A stretch of 64,000 nucleotides of DNA, taken from the NCBI RefSeq assembly GCF_018143015.1, contig NC_054755.1, positions 6,875,124 through 6,939,123 on the forward strand, in the 5' to 3' direction. Below the pieces are notes generated by a model. It was not told the origin of the DNA. It did not search any database and saw only the letters and a program-made list of their open reading frames with translations. The translations under genes and the position numbers were made by a program. This DNA comes from Lytechinus variegatus (lineage: Eukaryota > Echinodermata > Echinoidea > Temnopleuroida > Toxopneustidae). This document shows positions 47,401-59,691 of this stretch, piece by piece (positions within the stretch are counted from its first letter, which is position 1; each line of letters starts with the position of its first letter).

Positions 47401-50140
47401 TCTTCATCCTGAAGACGGACAGTCAACCGCGATTGCTCGTACCACCATGAAAACCTTCAAATATCATCTAATTCAATTTTTCTATTTAGTTTATCTTGAT
47501 ATAAGCAATGAAACATATAGAACATTTCTTCGTAAAAAATATACTAAAGATTAACATACAAACAGGTAGGGAATTGAGGAGGCTGCTAAAAACGGAGCTC
47601 GTAGATTGCAGACTCCTATATTTTTTGTATTATAAATATTATAGATAAAACATACACCCACACACAAGTACAACAGTATGGCAACTTGAGCATACAACCG
47701 CTTAAATGGCACAGATAGGTGTGGTACTTGTGTGGGTGTGTGTGAGGATATCGGATTATGCCGTGTGTATGATTTGTGTGTATAGGAGAGTGCGAGTATG
47801 TGGAAATGTCCGGCGGGGGGGGGGGGCACTTCCATTGACGAATGGATACCAGGCGCGACCATGGGGGATCGAAAAGTACCATGAACAAGTATTTTCCATA
47901 TTCTGAAAATGCATCTCTTAACAAGTATTGGCGTGTGAAACCCTACCCTCAACAAGTATTGGAATCAAACCCTTGACGATTATTCCCTGAATTGACCCCC
48001 TAAACAAGTACAGCGATATTTAATGCCATTTTTATGTCATGGACGTAGTCACGGACGTCGGCTATACCTTTACTTACATTGGCTTCAGTACCGCCCCCAC
48101 CTCGCTCAAATCAGACTATAAACACGTAGTGTTGGGGGCGAAAAGTATGTCCTTTATACAGCATTTTTTATATCCTCGCAAAACACGTAGCTTTCCCTAG
48201 CGAAATACACACCCTTTTCAATATTTTTGACACTCTTATTACGTTACGTAGGTAACGTGCCCAATCTCGAAAGAGATCCTTTTTATGCATTTCTTCGTCA
48301 ATGGATGTGCCCCTTGGATAAATTTAGACCGTGCGTGTGTGTGAGAGATGTGCGTATGATATACAATGTAGGTGAGTGCGTGTGTGTAAAACTGTGGATT
48401 GGAAACAAGTGGGTGGGTGGGGCTAAGGATTGAGTGTGTGAATATTTAATGTTGAGGGTGTGAATGACGATGTGTGGGATGTGTGTTTGTTAGAAGTGCC
48501 AACAATATTTCATGTAACATAGAATTACTTAGAATTAGAGTAACGTGTTTTAGTCGGTGTTCGCAAAATCAACGTCACTGATGTTTTGAGAAGAGAAAGC
48601 GCTCTCTATATACGCCTTTCCTCGTCATAATTGGGGAGCTTCTTGAAGACTTTTCATGATTCTGTATGAATTGCTGTTGTATATAAATTATTATGTCGTT
48701 TTCCTACTCTGAAGATTTTTTGTGATAACTTATCGAATTCAGATCTAATACGGGAATTTACGAATGCCACAGAAGAGTTGACGGACAGATCAATAGGTCG
48801 ACATGACTTTACGAAAGACCTCTCGGCCTAAAATTACATCTAAAAAAATATGACGATACTGATGCGCTTACCCACAGTACGCCAAATTAACGCTTGATGC
48901 TATGGTTAAGCATCTTATTAAGGAATCCACTTTTCAAAACAGTGGACTCATGAATAAAATGGCGTACTCAACTAAGGCAACAAAAATGTGCTTTTAGAAT
49001 TCGCTTTATTGTTGGACTACCAATCTATATGTGTATGTTCATATCTTCATTAGATTGAATATCATATACCTCTCTTATTTGGAAAAGCGCTAGGAATAGA
49101 CAATAGCATTTTATGAATACTGATCATTATAAAAGCTATGATTATAATGATTGATGATGATAATAACTAGGATACAATAATACTACTACTACTACTACTA
49201 ATAATAATAATGATAATAACAACAACAATAATGATAATAAATTATTAAGCTCGTTCAATAATTATGCAGATTTTAGAGTCAATTTGGCGCACTGTGACAA
49301 AGCACGCATCAGTAGTGGATTTTTTTTATTATACGAGGTATGTAAGCGTAATTTGTTTAAAAAATCTGCATAAACCATGGGTTCGACCAATGGTTTTCGA
49401 ACACACCTTTGTAAATTCGGGCCAGTTATCTCAATTGAAGTTTCGTGTTTCTGTTTCCTTACATGTTTGCAGTTTCGTTCTGCTTTGGAGGGTTATACTT
49501 TGGTGTTCCATTTGGAGGTAACGCTCTTGAAGCGTGGAAGGAACCAAGAACAAGATATTTGATCCCATTTGGCTCTGTATTCATGTACGTCATCCCCCTA
49601 CTCATCATCTTTGGTTGCTACACGGGAATACTTTACACAATTTGGAAAGAAAGGGTTGCAAACGAACGCGTATCTGACGCGACGCGCAAGATACGCACCA
49701 GACAAAAGCACGCCGTGCTACGCGCATCCGTGTTTGTTGTCTCCCTGTTCGCGATCATCCAGGGATTCTACATCGCTTCCTTGTTGTGGATCGCTTTCGG
49801 AGGGTCTCGTCTCGTGGAGCCATCCGTCGTCATCATCGAGTTCCACGTCGCGCAAGGTCTGTATCATCTAAACAGTCTCATCAATCCGTTCCTGTACGCT
49901 CTCTCGCACGAAAAGTTTTATCAATCTATCTGGCATGTTCTTTCCTGTGCAACTTCCCGCAGCAAGTGGAAGAAATCTATGGAAATTCACCAAGCTCAAA
50001 CCAGGAAAACAAACCATCCAAACGGTGCAGGAAAACCATCTACACTTTCTGACGTCATTTTAACAGAAGACTGGAAGTCGCAAGGGGTCTATAATCTTGC
50101 TTATGATGTCACCAGGGCAGAAATCTCCACTAGATTGTAA
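44475..50140 (+). CDS. Class A GPCR, tandem paralog A (3 coding exons)
   Basis: Exons 44475-44852, 46739-46874 and 49473-50140 join to 393 residues. Introns are GT-AG, phase 0 and phase 1. Seen in the protein: N-glycosylation sites N2, N14, N24; TM1 with N61; LAVTD with D89 in TM2; DRF at 142-144; W170; P213 and Y221 in TM5; NPFLY 309-313; Cys330 in the tail; C-terminus STRL. TM6 has no CWxP (FAIIQGF at 264-270). The usual TM3 cysteine is Q118 and ECL2 has no cysteine, so the common disulfide is absent. A TAG stop lies in frame 21 bases before the ATG. M7 is an alternative start with a better context (A at -3, G at +4). Exon 1 also reads through the donor for ~90 codons of low-complexity sequence, which is not coding. 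A plasma-membrane receptor; its ligand is unknown. Confidence 0.88.
44890..45000 (+). repeat. TCATCA-rich tract in gene A intron 1
   Basis: CATCATCATCGTCATCATCG-type sequence about 50 bp after the donor, at the same place as in genes B and C. Confidence 0.75.
46200..46545 (+). repeat. (ATC)n/(CAT)n microsatellite in gene A intron 1
   Basis: Imperfect CATCATCATCATCATC over ~345 bp. The Met-rich antisense frame is an artefact. Confidence 0.92.
46980..47158. mobile_element. Foldback MITE in gene A intron 2
   Basis: CTGGGTATTTGATAAAGTCA at the left, CAGCTTTATGAAACACCCAC at the right. Arms also share GTACGACTGG and CCAGTCGTGCG. Confidence 0.65.
47330..47440 (+). repeat. CTGAAGACGGACAGTC repeat, second copy
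   Basis: GGCTTGAGTCGGCGAGTAGAG, then GATGTTTCGGACAGGTTGAC and CTGAAGACGGACAGTCAACC, in the same order as 17185-17290. The GAAAC part of the core is missing here. Confidence 0.6.
47811..48316 (-). mobile_element. CCGGGGGGCCACTT-type TIR element, decayed copy
   Basis: Left part GGGGGGCACTTCCATTGACG and TACCAGGCGCGACCATGGG. The right side, ACGTTACGTAGGTAACGTGC, matches the inverse of 51720-51745, and the end TTCGTCAATGGATGTGCCCC is a decayed TIR. Full relative at 51639-52093. Confidence 0.65.
48317..49440. other. Gene A intron 2, no further feature
   Basis: A GT-rich patch (48330-48420) and a short (TAC)n/(AAT)n tract at 49180-49240; otherwise nothing recognised. Confidence 0.45.
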
Positions 50141-50456
50141 CGGAAATTTTCTTTGGACTATAATTAGGCTAGATTGACGGTATAAGTGACGGAAGTGGCG
50201 AATTGAAGATTTCAAAGCCATTAGCATACTGTAGTATGCGTTTAAGCACTCGCTTTGATATAGACCGACAAGTTTTATTCTTTATCATGGTTGATCTTCT
50301 ATATATATTTAGGTAATCAGAATCCACAAATAGATCAGTTTTCTAGAACTCTTTCATTATAGGCCCCATGCCCATATCTAGAGTGTAGGCAATGTGTATT
50401 CAGGAATCATATGTATACCTCAGCAGGCTTTCAATGCAATTCTGGAGCAAGATCTA

Positions 50457-51310
50457 CAGGGTGTTTTTAAAAAGGTAACCGAAATTCAACATGTTCAAAG
50501 GTCAGCTCTATCAAGGCTACATCACATATTCTTGATTTTTTTTATATTTTACATGACTGAGTAACTCACCATCTTTTATTTGACACCTTGCTTGTGTAAC
50601 TGTTGTCACGGATCACAGAGATATGCTCTATCAAAGGTAGAGGGTACAAAACCTACTTTTTCCAAGTTATGGGTTTTGATGTATACATGCTCGAACCCCA
50701 CTTTGTTGTACGGTTTTGGTTTCATCAGAGTTTTTCCCTTCAATTTAGAGAAATGCTATCCCATCTCTTAACTCTTTGTGTGTACTGGCACTGATATATC
50801 AACTGCCTGCCTTCAATCCCTGATGAACCCATTATTCCTCAAAAAAGCTTTTGCACCAACGCATTCAACGTTTCCACAGTACCTCCCCAGTCGACGTTGC
50901 ATTTCTTTCATTGCTCTTCTTAACATTGTGGGATTGTGACGACGAATATCTCATGCTGAACATGAACCTGCAAGTCACAATAAGGATGTCACCAACCAAA
51001 GTTGCAGCGAGACACCAGTTATGTTACATTCACTTGCAAAACATATCAGAACGGTGACATTTCACTAAAATCTGCAGGGAAAAACTCCGATAAAACCAAA
51101 ATCTGTATTTTAATACCCAAAACATGGTAAAAGTAGGTTTTGTACCCTTCGCATTTGATCGGCCATAACTCTGACCCGTGACAATTGTGAGGGAAACAAG
51201 GTGTCAAATTAAATTTGATGAATTAATTACGTGAAATATAAACCACGAGTGTAACATATGTATTCTTGATATAACCTACCATTGAACTCCTTTTTTTAAG
51301 AAACACCCTG
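50457..51310. mobile_element. 854-bp TIR element (CAGGGTGTTTTT), TA-flanked
   Basis: Starts CAGGGTGTTTTTAAAAAGG and ends AAGAAACACCCTG, with TA on both sides. The arms are long and interrupted. For example TTTGACACCTTGCTTGTGT pairs with GAAACAAGGTGTCAAAT, and GGGTACAAAACCTACTTTT with AAAGTAGGTTTTGTACCC. A TA target fits mariner-type mobilisation. No transposase seen. Confidence 0.75.
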
Positions 51311-51524
51311 TATACTATCATTTAATGCATCTGGTTTCATGGACTTCCTCTAATTAACCTGTACTTAAAGCCAATAAACAAGCCAACAAAATTTAACAAT
51401 CATTTTTCTATCAGTTAAGTTCACGAAATTTATTATTCTAATTACATCAGGCAGATCCCTTGGTGCTTTCTATTTGTTGCAATAACAATTAAACGTGGCT
51501 TTTTTGAAGTTATACTTGGACGAC

Positions 51525-52150
51525 ATGGCCCTGGGAAGCGGGTGCTAAAGCACCCCCGCGATTTTTCTTGGGGGTGCTGCGTGCATCAGTTTCCATAGGC
51601 AGCACCCTCAGGAATTCTGGAGGGTGTGACAAAATGACCCGGGGGGCCACTTACAATGACGAGTGGATACCATGCGCGACCAAAAAACCACGTAAAAGGA
51701 TGTCGATCTTTTCACGATAGGGCACGTTACATACGTAACGTGATAAGGGTGTCAAAAACACAAAAAAAATATTTCGCTAGGAAAATTACGTGTTTAGGGT
51801 CGAATTTGCGGGGATGATAAAACAAAATCAAATGTTTTATAAAGGATGCCCTTTTTGCCCCAGCACTACGTGTTAGAGTCCGATTTGCGCGAGGTGTAGA
51901 AGGTGGGGTCGTACTAAACCAAATAAGGTAAAGCCGACAACCAAAGGACCCGTAACAATAAAACATTCCTGTACTTGTTTAGGGGTTCATTTCAGGGAAT
52001 ATTTGCCAAGAGTATCGTTTTGTTTCTAAGACCTTTTCGAGACCCCATGGTCGCGCATGGTATCCACTCGTAAATGGAAGTGGCCCCCCCGGGCAAAATG
52101 ACCTACATTTTTTTTTACAGAAACCCTTTTTTGCTTGTCAAATTGACATT
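51525..52150 (+). repeat. GCAGCACCCCC repeat split by a transposon
   Basis: GGCCCTGGGAAGCGGGTGCT, GCACCCCCGCGATTTTTC, GGGGGTGCTGCGTGC and GGCAGCACCCTCAGGAATTC, then the insert at 51639-52093. Host sequence resumes with CAAAATGACCTACATTTTT. Confidence 0.65.
51639..52093. mobile_element. 455-bp TIR element with 9-bp direct repeat
   Basis: TIRs of ~42 bp: CCGGGGGGCCACTTACAATG and, at the other end, the inverse AAATGGAAGTGGCCCCCCC. Both arms include GAGTGGATACCATGCGCGAC. CAAAATGAC flanks it at 51630-51638 and 52094-52102. Internal ACGTTACATACGTAACGT palindrome. Non-coding. Confidence 0.82.
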
Positions 52151-52744
52151 AGCACCCCTAGTCAATAAATCGTTCCAAGGGCCCTGTTGGACGACCGGTA
52201 TCATGCTGTTTCATTTGATAGTGAAGGTGGGAACAGTGATTTTGGTTTGCTTTGTGTATACGCGGGATGCCAATAAGAATCTTTCATTATTACTTGTATC
52301 AAATGTATGACAATGAAAGTTACTGCTTGAAAGTACGACTTAGCACGTCAGGTACGACCTCAAAAAAGGTTCTAATCACCTATGAGCACCACTGAACACC
52401 ACTTTTAAAAAGTGTCGTAAAATAGCAGGTGCTTGAATCCCTTTACATATCGAGGAATAAGTGAGAGTGTGCCCGAGAAGAATAAACTTATACATTTGCC
52501 TTGTCAAGCTTACTTATAAATAATCAATTTATTCCTTCGAATTATTCTTAATATCTTCGAAGCAGATTTATTCAATGTTGTATGCTGTCACTTATTTTGT
52601 ATTTTGACTCGGAATAGGCATTGGAGTTGTGTTTCTTTTTTTAATAGATTGGCAATAGAATATAGAAATGACTATGTAGAATGGAAACAGCGACATAAAT
52701 GGGTCCATTTTCAGTGTCTGGACCCATACAACAGCACGTCACAC

Positions 52745-53657
52745 TTAAGTATAGAGATTGGCTTGAACTCACATATCTATCAAGATTTTTCCACCTACAA
52801 TATTTGCAGATACCAAAAGGTAACTTTTCGTGTTGTCTACTTCTGCACCATATAACATAGAAAATATCCATGACGAAATTCATAATAATAATGAGTCTAA
52901 TAAATGGGGTTCTGTTGACTGACTGAACATCAAAATAAATCTGGAGTGTTAATATTTTCTTTTTGAAGACCTTTTTGTTTAAAAATTCCAAGATTTTTGC
53001 AAGCCCCTATATGCCCTGAAACCTCCCCTGAGCATGGCACAAGGAATTATAAACGATTAATTGCAGAAAATGCCACTCGAGAAGTCAATATCGCATGTAA
53101 ATCAATACATTTCGATGAGCAAATAAGGTACAATTTGAAATCTACTTCACCAAAAGCCGCGGCCTCCATATCAAAATTGTCAATAGGACTTGAATATTAG
53201 GATTGTCAAAGAAAATCTCCCCTCACAGTTTGCTACATTTGACAACCACCGCTTAATGTTCAGTCGAGAGAAATCTACAGAAATGTCACCACAATCATGA
53301 AAATACAACGTCATTGGTACCGATCAGATCACATACAAGCTGTCAAGTGTAATTACGTTTTTGTAATAAAAAACGGATCAGTGTCTGTTTAGATTTTTCA
53401 TTCCCCCGTCGAATATGATGAGATCTATTGGTTAATGGCTAAAGGACTGCGATTGGGATTTGAGAGTGATTCGCAAAATGACGATTATCAACCATCATGT
53501 CTAGGTTTCTCTCTTGATAGCGGGGTAGTGTTGCTGTATCGTTATCCATAATTCTGAAGAACACATTGGTTAACCGGAGATATACTGATGATTTAACAAA
53601 GAATTTTTTGCCGATTTCGAGGTATAGACAAATGCATTCAGGCTTCTGAACTTTCAG
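52745..53657 (+). promoter_or_regulatory. Conserved upstream block and 5' exon end of GPCR gene B
   Basis: Aligns along its length with 57745-58630 before gene C and partly with 38070-38774 before gene A. It ends in CTTTCAG|GTGAGT at 53657/53658. The likely acceptor is TTTACAG at 54219, giving a 562-bp intron in the 5' UTR. Such conservation of non-coding sequence means the tandem duplication included the promoter side. Confidence 0.6.
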
Positions 53658-54253
53658 GTGAGTTTTTATTGATCTAATTTCATTTCATGATATTCGTGGA
53701 GACCCAGGTCTATTTTTTTTTAAAATGATGGAAATAAATGTTACGAGAATAGAACACCGTTACCATGACTACAATCAATGCCTAATTTGAACCCCAATGT
53801 TCCGGATTACAGTGCCAATGCAGCACCAACATCCTTTGGTGTAAAAGTCGCTGTCTACATTTGCCACTTTAAGAACAGGAAACAAATGCTTCTCTGTTAC
53901 ATCATGAAACAGAATGGTTAAAACTTATATTTTGATGAATGCTAAAATTGCTTAGGCCTATGTTACACCTTTGGTAACATTCGTGTGACGACTTTACTAA
54001 TTTGATATTGCAGGATGTTAGTGGTCGCATTTTGTTTTTACCAACACTTATAACGACTGTACAGAATGTAAATGAAACATCAAATTCAGTACTAGTTCCT
54101 TTTTTATCAGACCTATAATATATTTCAATAAAAGGAATACTGACATCGCTATTTATGATACGAGTTAAAATTACTGACATCGCTATTTATGATACGAGTT
54201 AAAATTTTCATCTTTACAGGATTGGGCAAACATAGGCTCATCGCACATTTTCA

Positions 54254-56502
54254 ATGAATGCAACTTCAAGGATGGCAACTACTCTCTGGTTAAACGAGTC
54301 TTATACGACAGACACTGTCGTCAACCATTCATGCACCTTCGTTTTACTTGAAGACGAATGCGACCTGACCATTCTCCTTTCCCTCATCATGTTCTTCGTC
54401 ACGTTGTTCAACATTATCTTCGGGGTCATCGCCAACGTTCTCGTAATCGGTATCATTCTTGCGACTAAAGAACTGTGGACGATTCCAAGCATGTACCTTG
54501 CGAATCTGGCAGTCGCCGATCTGATGGTGCTACTGTTTATAGCAGTGTTAAATTGCTACGAGTATTATAATGGGGCTTTCCAACCGAAGGAATATCACAA
54601 CCCACAGAAATTTGTATATTACATGGAGATGGTAAGATCAAATAAGAAAAGCTGACTAACATTGTCCTTATCATTGTCGTCATAATCACCATCATCAACA
54701 ATATCAATATTTCCACCACCACCATCATCATCATCATCACAATCAACAAAAACCAACAAGCGATTAAACATGTTAAAATATCCTCCAGATTCTTACCCAT
54801 CAGGCACTCGGGGCGAACCAATTTTATATTCTGCCATTAAAAGCTTGATTTTGATTAGTTGATGAATTCTGGTGCGATGGTACTCACCACAATTCTTTGA
54901 AAAAAGAACCCATTATGAATATATCATGACAGTTTTTTTCCATGATCGCAAGTTGGGCTGGTATGATCCCGAAATATAATTTATACTTATGAACTTCATT
55001 ATTAGAGATTAATTATGCACTTTACAGTGCATAAGAACGAAGAATCATAAATGGAAATATTCGAGTATAATAATTTGAAATTACTTAGAAAAATATTTGA
55101 AGATCACTCTATTCAGCGCCACTGATATAACGGGTCTGTACGTTATTCCCAAAAGCCTAATGAACAATGTACACGTTTGTATATTTGTAGCCAGTTTTCA
55201 AAGTAAGAGTCGATTACTCTTTAACCTACTTAAATAATATAATATGTAATATAATTGTCTAATTTCTCCCTTTTCATTTTTATTTGAAGGTAACGTCTAT
55301 GGCAACCGTAGCGATGATGATCGCCCTCAGCGTTGACCGATTCTTTGCTATCGTCTATCCTTTGCGATCCCAGAAGTATCGTTCAAAGAGAACGGCAAGA
55401 AGAGTTTGCGTGGCTGTCTGGATTTGTAAGTTAGGCCCAGTTAGGCCGTCTCAAGGGAAGTCCGCCCTCCTCATGTTAACATGATTGTTTTCATAAAATC
55501 AGATAATATACAAAGTCATGTCACATTGCAGGTTCTCCCCAAATGAACCAAAGAAACAGAATCTCTTTTTTTAAAAAAGCTTTTGATATTTTGACGTTGC
55601 CTGCAGGCAGCTATTTCTAGGGATTTATTCGTTTTTTTTTATCTTCATGTTCTCGCTTCCAGTTTAGAATTTGTTTGAAAACCATTTTCAGACTATTTTG
55701 AACGTTCATATTACTCTGCCTGATAAAGGTATGGGACTTTGCGTATACGCCTGGTGTTATTTCAACTTCTAAACAGAATTTTATTGACACATTCTGAAAT
55801 AACTACTCTATTTATCTATATTATACAAAAGTTGTTCACTATTTTTTTTCTTTGGCAGTTTCGTTTTGTTTTGGAGGAATATACTTCTTATCTCCATTTG
55901 AAGACAACGTTCTTGAAGCGTGGAAAAAGCCTAATTCTGAATATCTGATCCCTTTTGGAGCTGTCTTAACATACGCAATTCCCCTAATAATCATCTTCGG
56001 GTGCTACACAGGAATAATATATACTATATGGAAGGAAAGGATTTCTCAAGAACGCACATCTGACTCGACACGCAGGAGACGCGTGAGACAAAAGCACGCC
56101 GTGCTACGCGCATCCGTGCTTGTAGTTGCCCTGTTCGCGCTCATACAAGGATTCTTCGTCGCTTCGTTCGTGTGGATCTCTTTCGGAGGATCTCATGTGG
56201 AGCCGTCCGTCATCATCATTGAGTTCCACGTCGCGCAAGGCCTGTATCATCTAAACAGTCTCATCAATCCGTTCCTGTACGCTCTCTCGCACGAGAAGTT
56301 TTATCAGTCTATCTGGCTTGTTCTTTCCTGTTCACCTTCCCGCAGCAGGAGGAAGAAATCCAAGGAAGTTCACCAAGCTCAAACTAGGAAAACAAACGGC
56401 GTAGGACGACCATCTACACTTTATGACGTCATTATTAGAGAAGACTACAAGTCGAAACGGGCCGATGATGTTACGGGGAAAGAAATTTCCACAAGATTGT
56501 AA
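54254..56502 (+). CDS. Class A GPCR, tandem paralog B (3 coding exons)
   Basis: Exons 54254-54631, 55290-55425 and 55859-56502 join to 385 residues. Intron positions and phases are the same as in genes A and C, with short introns (658 and 433 bp). Same landmarks as A: N-glycosylation near the start, LAVAD in TM2, DRFFAIVYPLR after TM3, AIPLIIIFGCYTG in TM5, FALIQGFF in place of the CWxP region, NPFLYAL in TM7, SCSPSRSRRKKS tail and C-terminal ISTRL. ICL3 is very basic (RTSDSTRRRRVRQKH). ATG at 54254 is the first in frame. M7 has the better context. Intact. Exons 2 and 3 are closest to gene C. Exon 1 is the odd one out (see findings). Confidence 0.9.
54665..54755 (+). repeat. TCATCA-rich tract in gene B intron 1
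   Basis: ACCATCATCATCATCATCAC following the donor, in the same place as in A and C but much shorter than in C. Confidence 0.75.
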
Positions 56503-56579
56503 CGGAACTTATCTTTGGAAAAAAATACTTGAAAAATAGTTATTCTTAGTCTTTTAAATTATATCTATCTTCAAAGCAG

Positions 56580-57650
56580 AGTTCATTTTCGTCGCCAGCA
56601 GTGCTGACTTTGAATACTACTCTAACTCGCACAAGATGTTCAGTGATACATGGTTACTCTTATGTCCACTTTTTATGAACTAGACAATAAACTTACAGAG
56701 ATATGATGGTTATTCAACAAAAAACCCCAACATGGCCAAAGTTCATTGACCTTACATGACCTTTGACCTTGATCATGTGACCTGAAACTCGCACAGGATG
56801 TTCAGTGATACTTGATTACTCTTATGTACAAGTTTCATGAATCAGATCCATAAACTTTCAAAGTTATGATGGTAATTCAACAGATACACCCAATTCGGCC
56901 GAAGTTCATTGACCTTTGACCTTGGTCATGTGACCTGAAACGCCCACAGGATGTTCAGTGATACTTGATTACTCTAATGTCCAAGTTTAATGAACTAGAC
57001 CAATAAACTTTCAAAGTTATGATGGTAATTCAACAGATACCCCCGATTCGGCCAAAGTTCATTGACCCTAAATGACCTTTGACCTTAATCATGAGACCTG
57101 AAACTTGCACAAAATTTTCAGTGATGCTTGATTACTATTATGTCCAAGTTTCATGAATCAGATCCATAAACTTTCAAAGTTATGATGGGAATTCAACAGA
57201 TATCCCCAATTCGGCCAAAGTTCATTGACCCTAAATGACCTTTGACCTTGGTCATGTGACGTGAAACTCATGCAGGATGTTCAGTGATACTTGATTAACC
57301 TTATGTCCAAGTTTCATGAACTAGGTCCATATATTTTCTAAGTTATGATGACATTTCAAAAACTTAACCTCAGGTTAAGATTTCGATGTTGATTCCTCCA
57401 ACATGGTCTAAGTCCATTGACCCTAAATGACCTTTGACCTTGGTCATGTGACATGAGACTCTAATAGGATGTTCAGTAATACTTGATTAACCTTATGGCC
57501 AAGTTTTATTAACTAGGTCCATATACTTTCTAAGTTATGACGTCATTTCAAAAACTTAACCTCAGGTTAAGATTTGATGTTGACGCCGCCGTCGCCGCCG
57601 GAAAAGCGGCGCCTATAGTCTCACTTTGCTTCGCAGGTGAGACAATGAAA
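56580..57650 (-). mobile_element. Modular DR1-bearing TIR element, copy 2 (left end decayed)
   Basis: Reverse orientation relative of 42720-43707. Right end GTCTCACTTTGCTTCGCAGG and GGCGGCGACGGC-type G/C block (57585-57645). Five perfect TGACCTTTGACCT sites at 56757, 56910, 57073, 57236 and 57428 mark modules 153-192 bp apart. Starts ~80 bp after the stop codon of gene B, so it may form part of its 3' UTR. Confidence 0.75.
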
Positions 57651-57744
57651 ATAAAATGCGCATGCATATCAAATAAAAGTAGACATGCACCGATCTATTT
57701 ACAGCAGGTCGGACCCCTAACCAAAAAACATCATCACAATTAAG

Positions 57745-58630
57745 TAATCTATATCAACTTGAACTCATATATTTTAATTAAAATTTTCCACTTACAATTA
57801 TTGCAGATGACAAGGCATAACTCGTTGTGTTGTCTAATTTTGTACCAGATAAGATGAAGAACATCCATGATGAAAAACATGATACTAGTCTAATAAAAGG
57901 TGATCCTTAGAAGGACTGAACATTTGTATAGAAATCTGGAGTGGTTATCGTTTTTTATAGGTCTTTTAGTGTCAGATAATTAAATCTAAGTTTTTTTCTA
58001 AGTCATTTTCCCTTGAAACTCTGAGAATGGCACAAGGGATCATAAACGATTAATAGCAGAAAAGGCCACTTTACGCAACCAACTTCGTATGTAAATCAAT
58101 ACATTTGCATTTGCAAATAAGGCAGAATTGGAAATGTGCTTTACCAAATTAAAAACCGTGGTCTCCATATTGTCAATGGAACTTTAATATGAGGATTGTC
58201 AAAGAAAATATCCCCTTACAATTCGTTCAATTTGACAACCACCGCTTAATTTTGAGGAAAATAAATGTCACCACAATACAACGGTACCGGTCAGACGAGT
58301 TAATAAGCTGATAAGTGTAATTACGGTTTTTTGTAATAATAAACGAGATCAGTGTCTGTTTAGATTTTTCATTCCCCCGTCCAATATGATGAGATCTATT
58401 GGTTAATGGCTAATGGACTGCGATTGTGAATTGGGAGTGATTCGCAAAATGACGATTATCAACCATCATGTCCAGGTTGCTCTCGTGATAGCGGGATAGT
58501 GTGGCTGTGTCGTTTATCCACATTCTACGAAGAACATTGCTGAACCAGAGATATATTGATGGTTTAAAACAGAAATTTGTGTAGATTTCAGGGTATAGAC
58601 AAACGCATTCAATCTGATCTGAACTTTCAG
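57745..58630 (+). promoter_or_regulatory. Conserved upstream block and 5' exon end of GPCR gene C
   Basis: Counterpart of 52745-53657. Shared words include ATTCCCCCGTCCAATATGAT (58371), AATGGCTAATGGACTGCGAT and TGACGATTATCAACCATCAT. Ends CTTTCAG|GTGAGT at 58630/58631. Likely acceptor TCCTACAG at 59639. Confidence 0.6.
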
Positions 58631-58835
58631 GTGAGTTTTTATTGATCTAATTTCATTTCCTGATAATCGTGGAGAACCAGGTCTCATTTTTTTTTTATAA
58701 ATATGTGTAACAATAGAACACCGTAACCATGACTACAATTCCTTCACGTGTACATACCAATTTATCTATGACTCTCTTATTACGATGCTGTTTATAAATG
58801 AATTGTTTTAATTGTTATGTTATGTACACTCTCAC

Positions 58836-59028
58836 ACACTCTAAAAACGGATTGGTCAAAATGACCAATATGTTGGTTAATATGTGTCCGACCGATAAAA
58901 TTGGTCAAAAGCAACCAAATGATTGGTTCAAATCGACCAAAATTTTGGTTGATATTGACCAATTTTATCGGTCGGACACATATTAACCAACTGATTGGTC
59001 ATTTTGACCAATCTATTTTAAGAGTGCA
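58836..59028. mobile_element. Foldback MITE in the 5' intron of gene C
   Basis: CACACTCTAAAAACGGATTG at the left, ATTTTAAGAGTGCAG at the right. The arms carry TTAATATGTGTCCGACCGAT and ATCGGTCGGACACATATTAA, a perfect 20-bp inverted pair. Absent from gene B, so it entered after the B/C duplication. Confidence 0.82.
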
Positions 59029-59691
59029 GGGCCCCATGGGAGACCGACACATTGTTGAATGGGCTTCTATTCCCTGTTTTTTAAACAAATAAAAAAACTA
59101 ATAATAAGTAAATAAATACAATCAATGCCTACTAATCCACAAGGTTCCGGATTACAGTACGCGCCACTGCAGCACCCACATACTTTGGTGTTAAAGTCGC
59201 TGTCTGCATTTGCCACTTCAAGAGCAGAAAACAAATGTTTTTTCTGCGTTACATCATACAACACAATGGTTAAAACTTATATTTTGATGAATGCTAAAAT
59301 TGCATAGGCCTATGTAACACCTTTGGTAACATTCGTGTGACTACTTTGCCAACTTGATATGTCAGGATGTTAGTGGTTTCATGTTTTACAAACATTTATA
59401 ACGACTGTACAGAATTTCAACAAAGCACATCAAATTCAGCACTAGTTTCTTTTTATATCGGACCTATAACATAATTCAATAAATATATAGGACCTACAGT
59501 CGTTACGGTAGTACCTAAATAATTTTGAAATTAAATCAACCAAGCTTTTAGATTTTAAAACGATATTGAAACATCAATCATTTTAAGATTACTGACATCG
59601 CTACTTATGATACGAGTTAAATATTTCATCTTCCTACAGGATTGGACACACGTAGGCTCATCGTACATTGACAATAAATGTAACTTCAAGA

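Noticed and set aside
59668-59691. Start of gene C at the TTG or ATA upstream of 59692
   Set aside because: Neither is a normal animal start codon. The in-frame ATG at 59692 has a strong context and keeps the whole receptor core.
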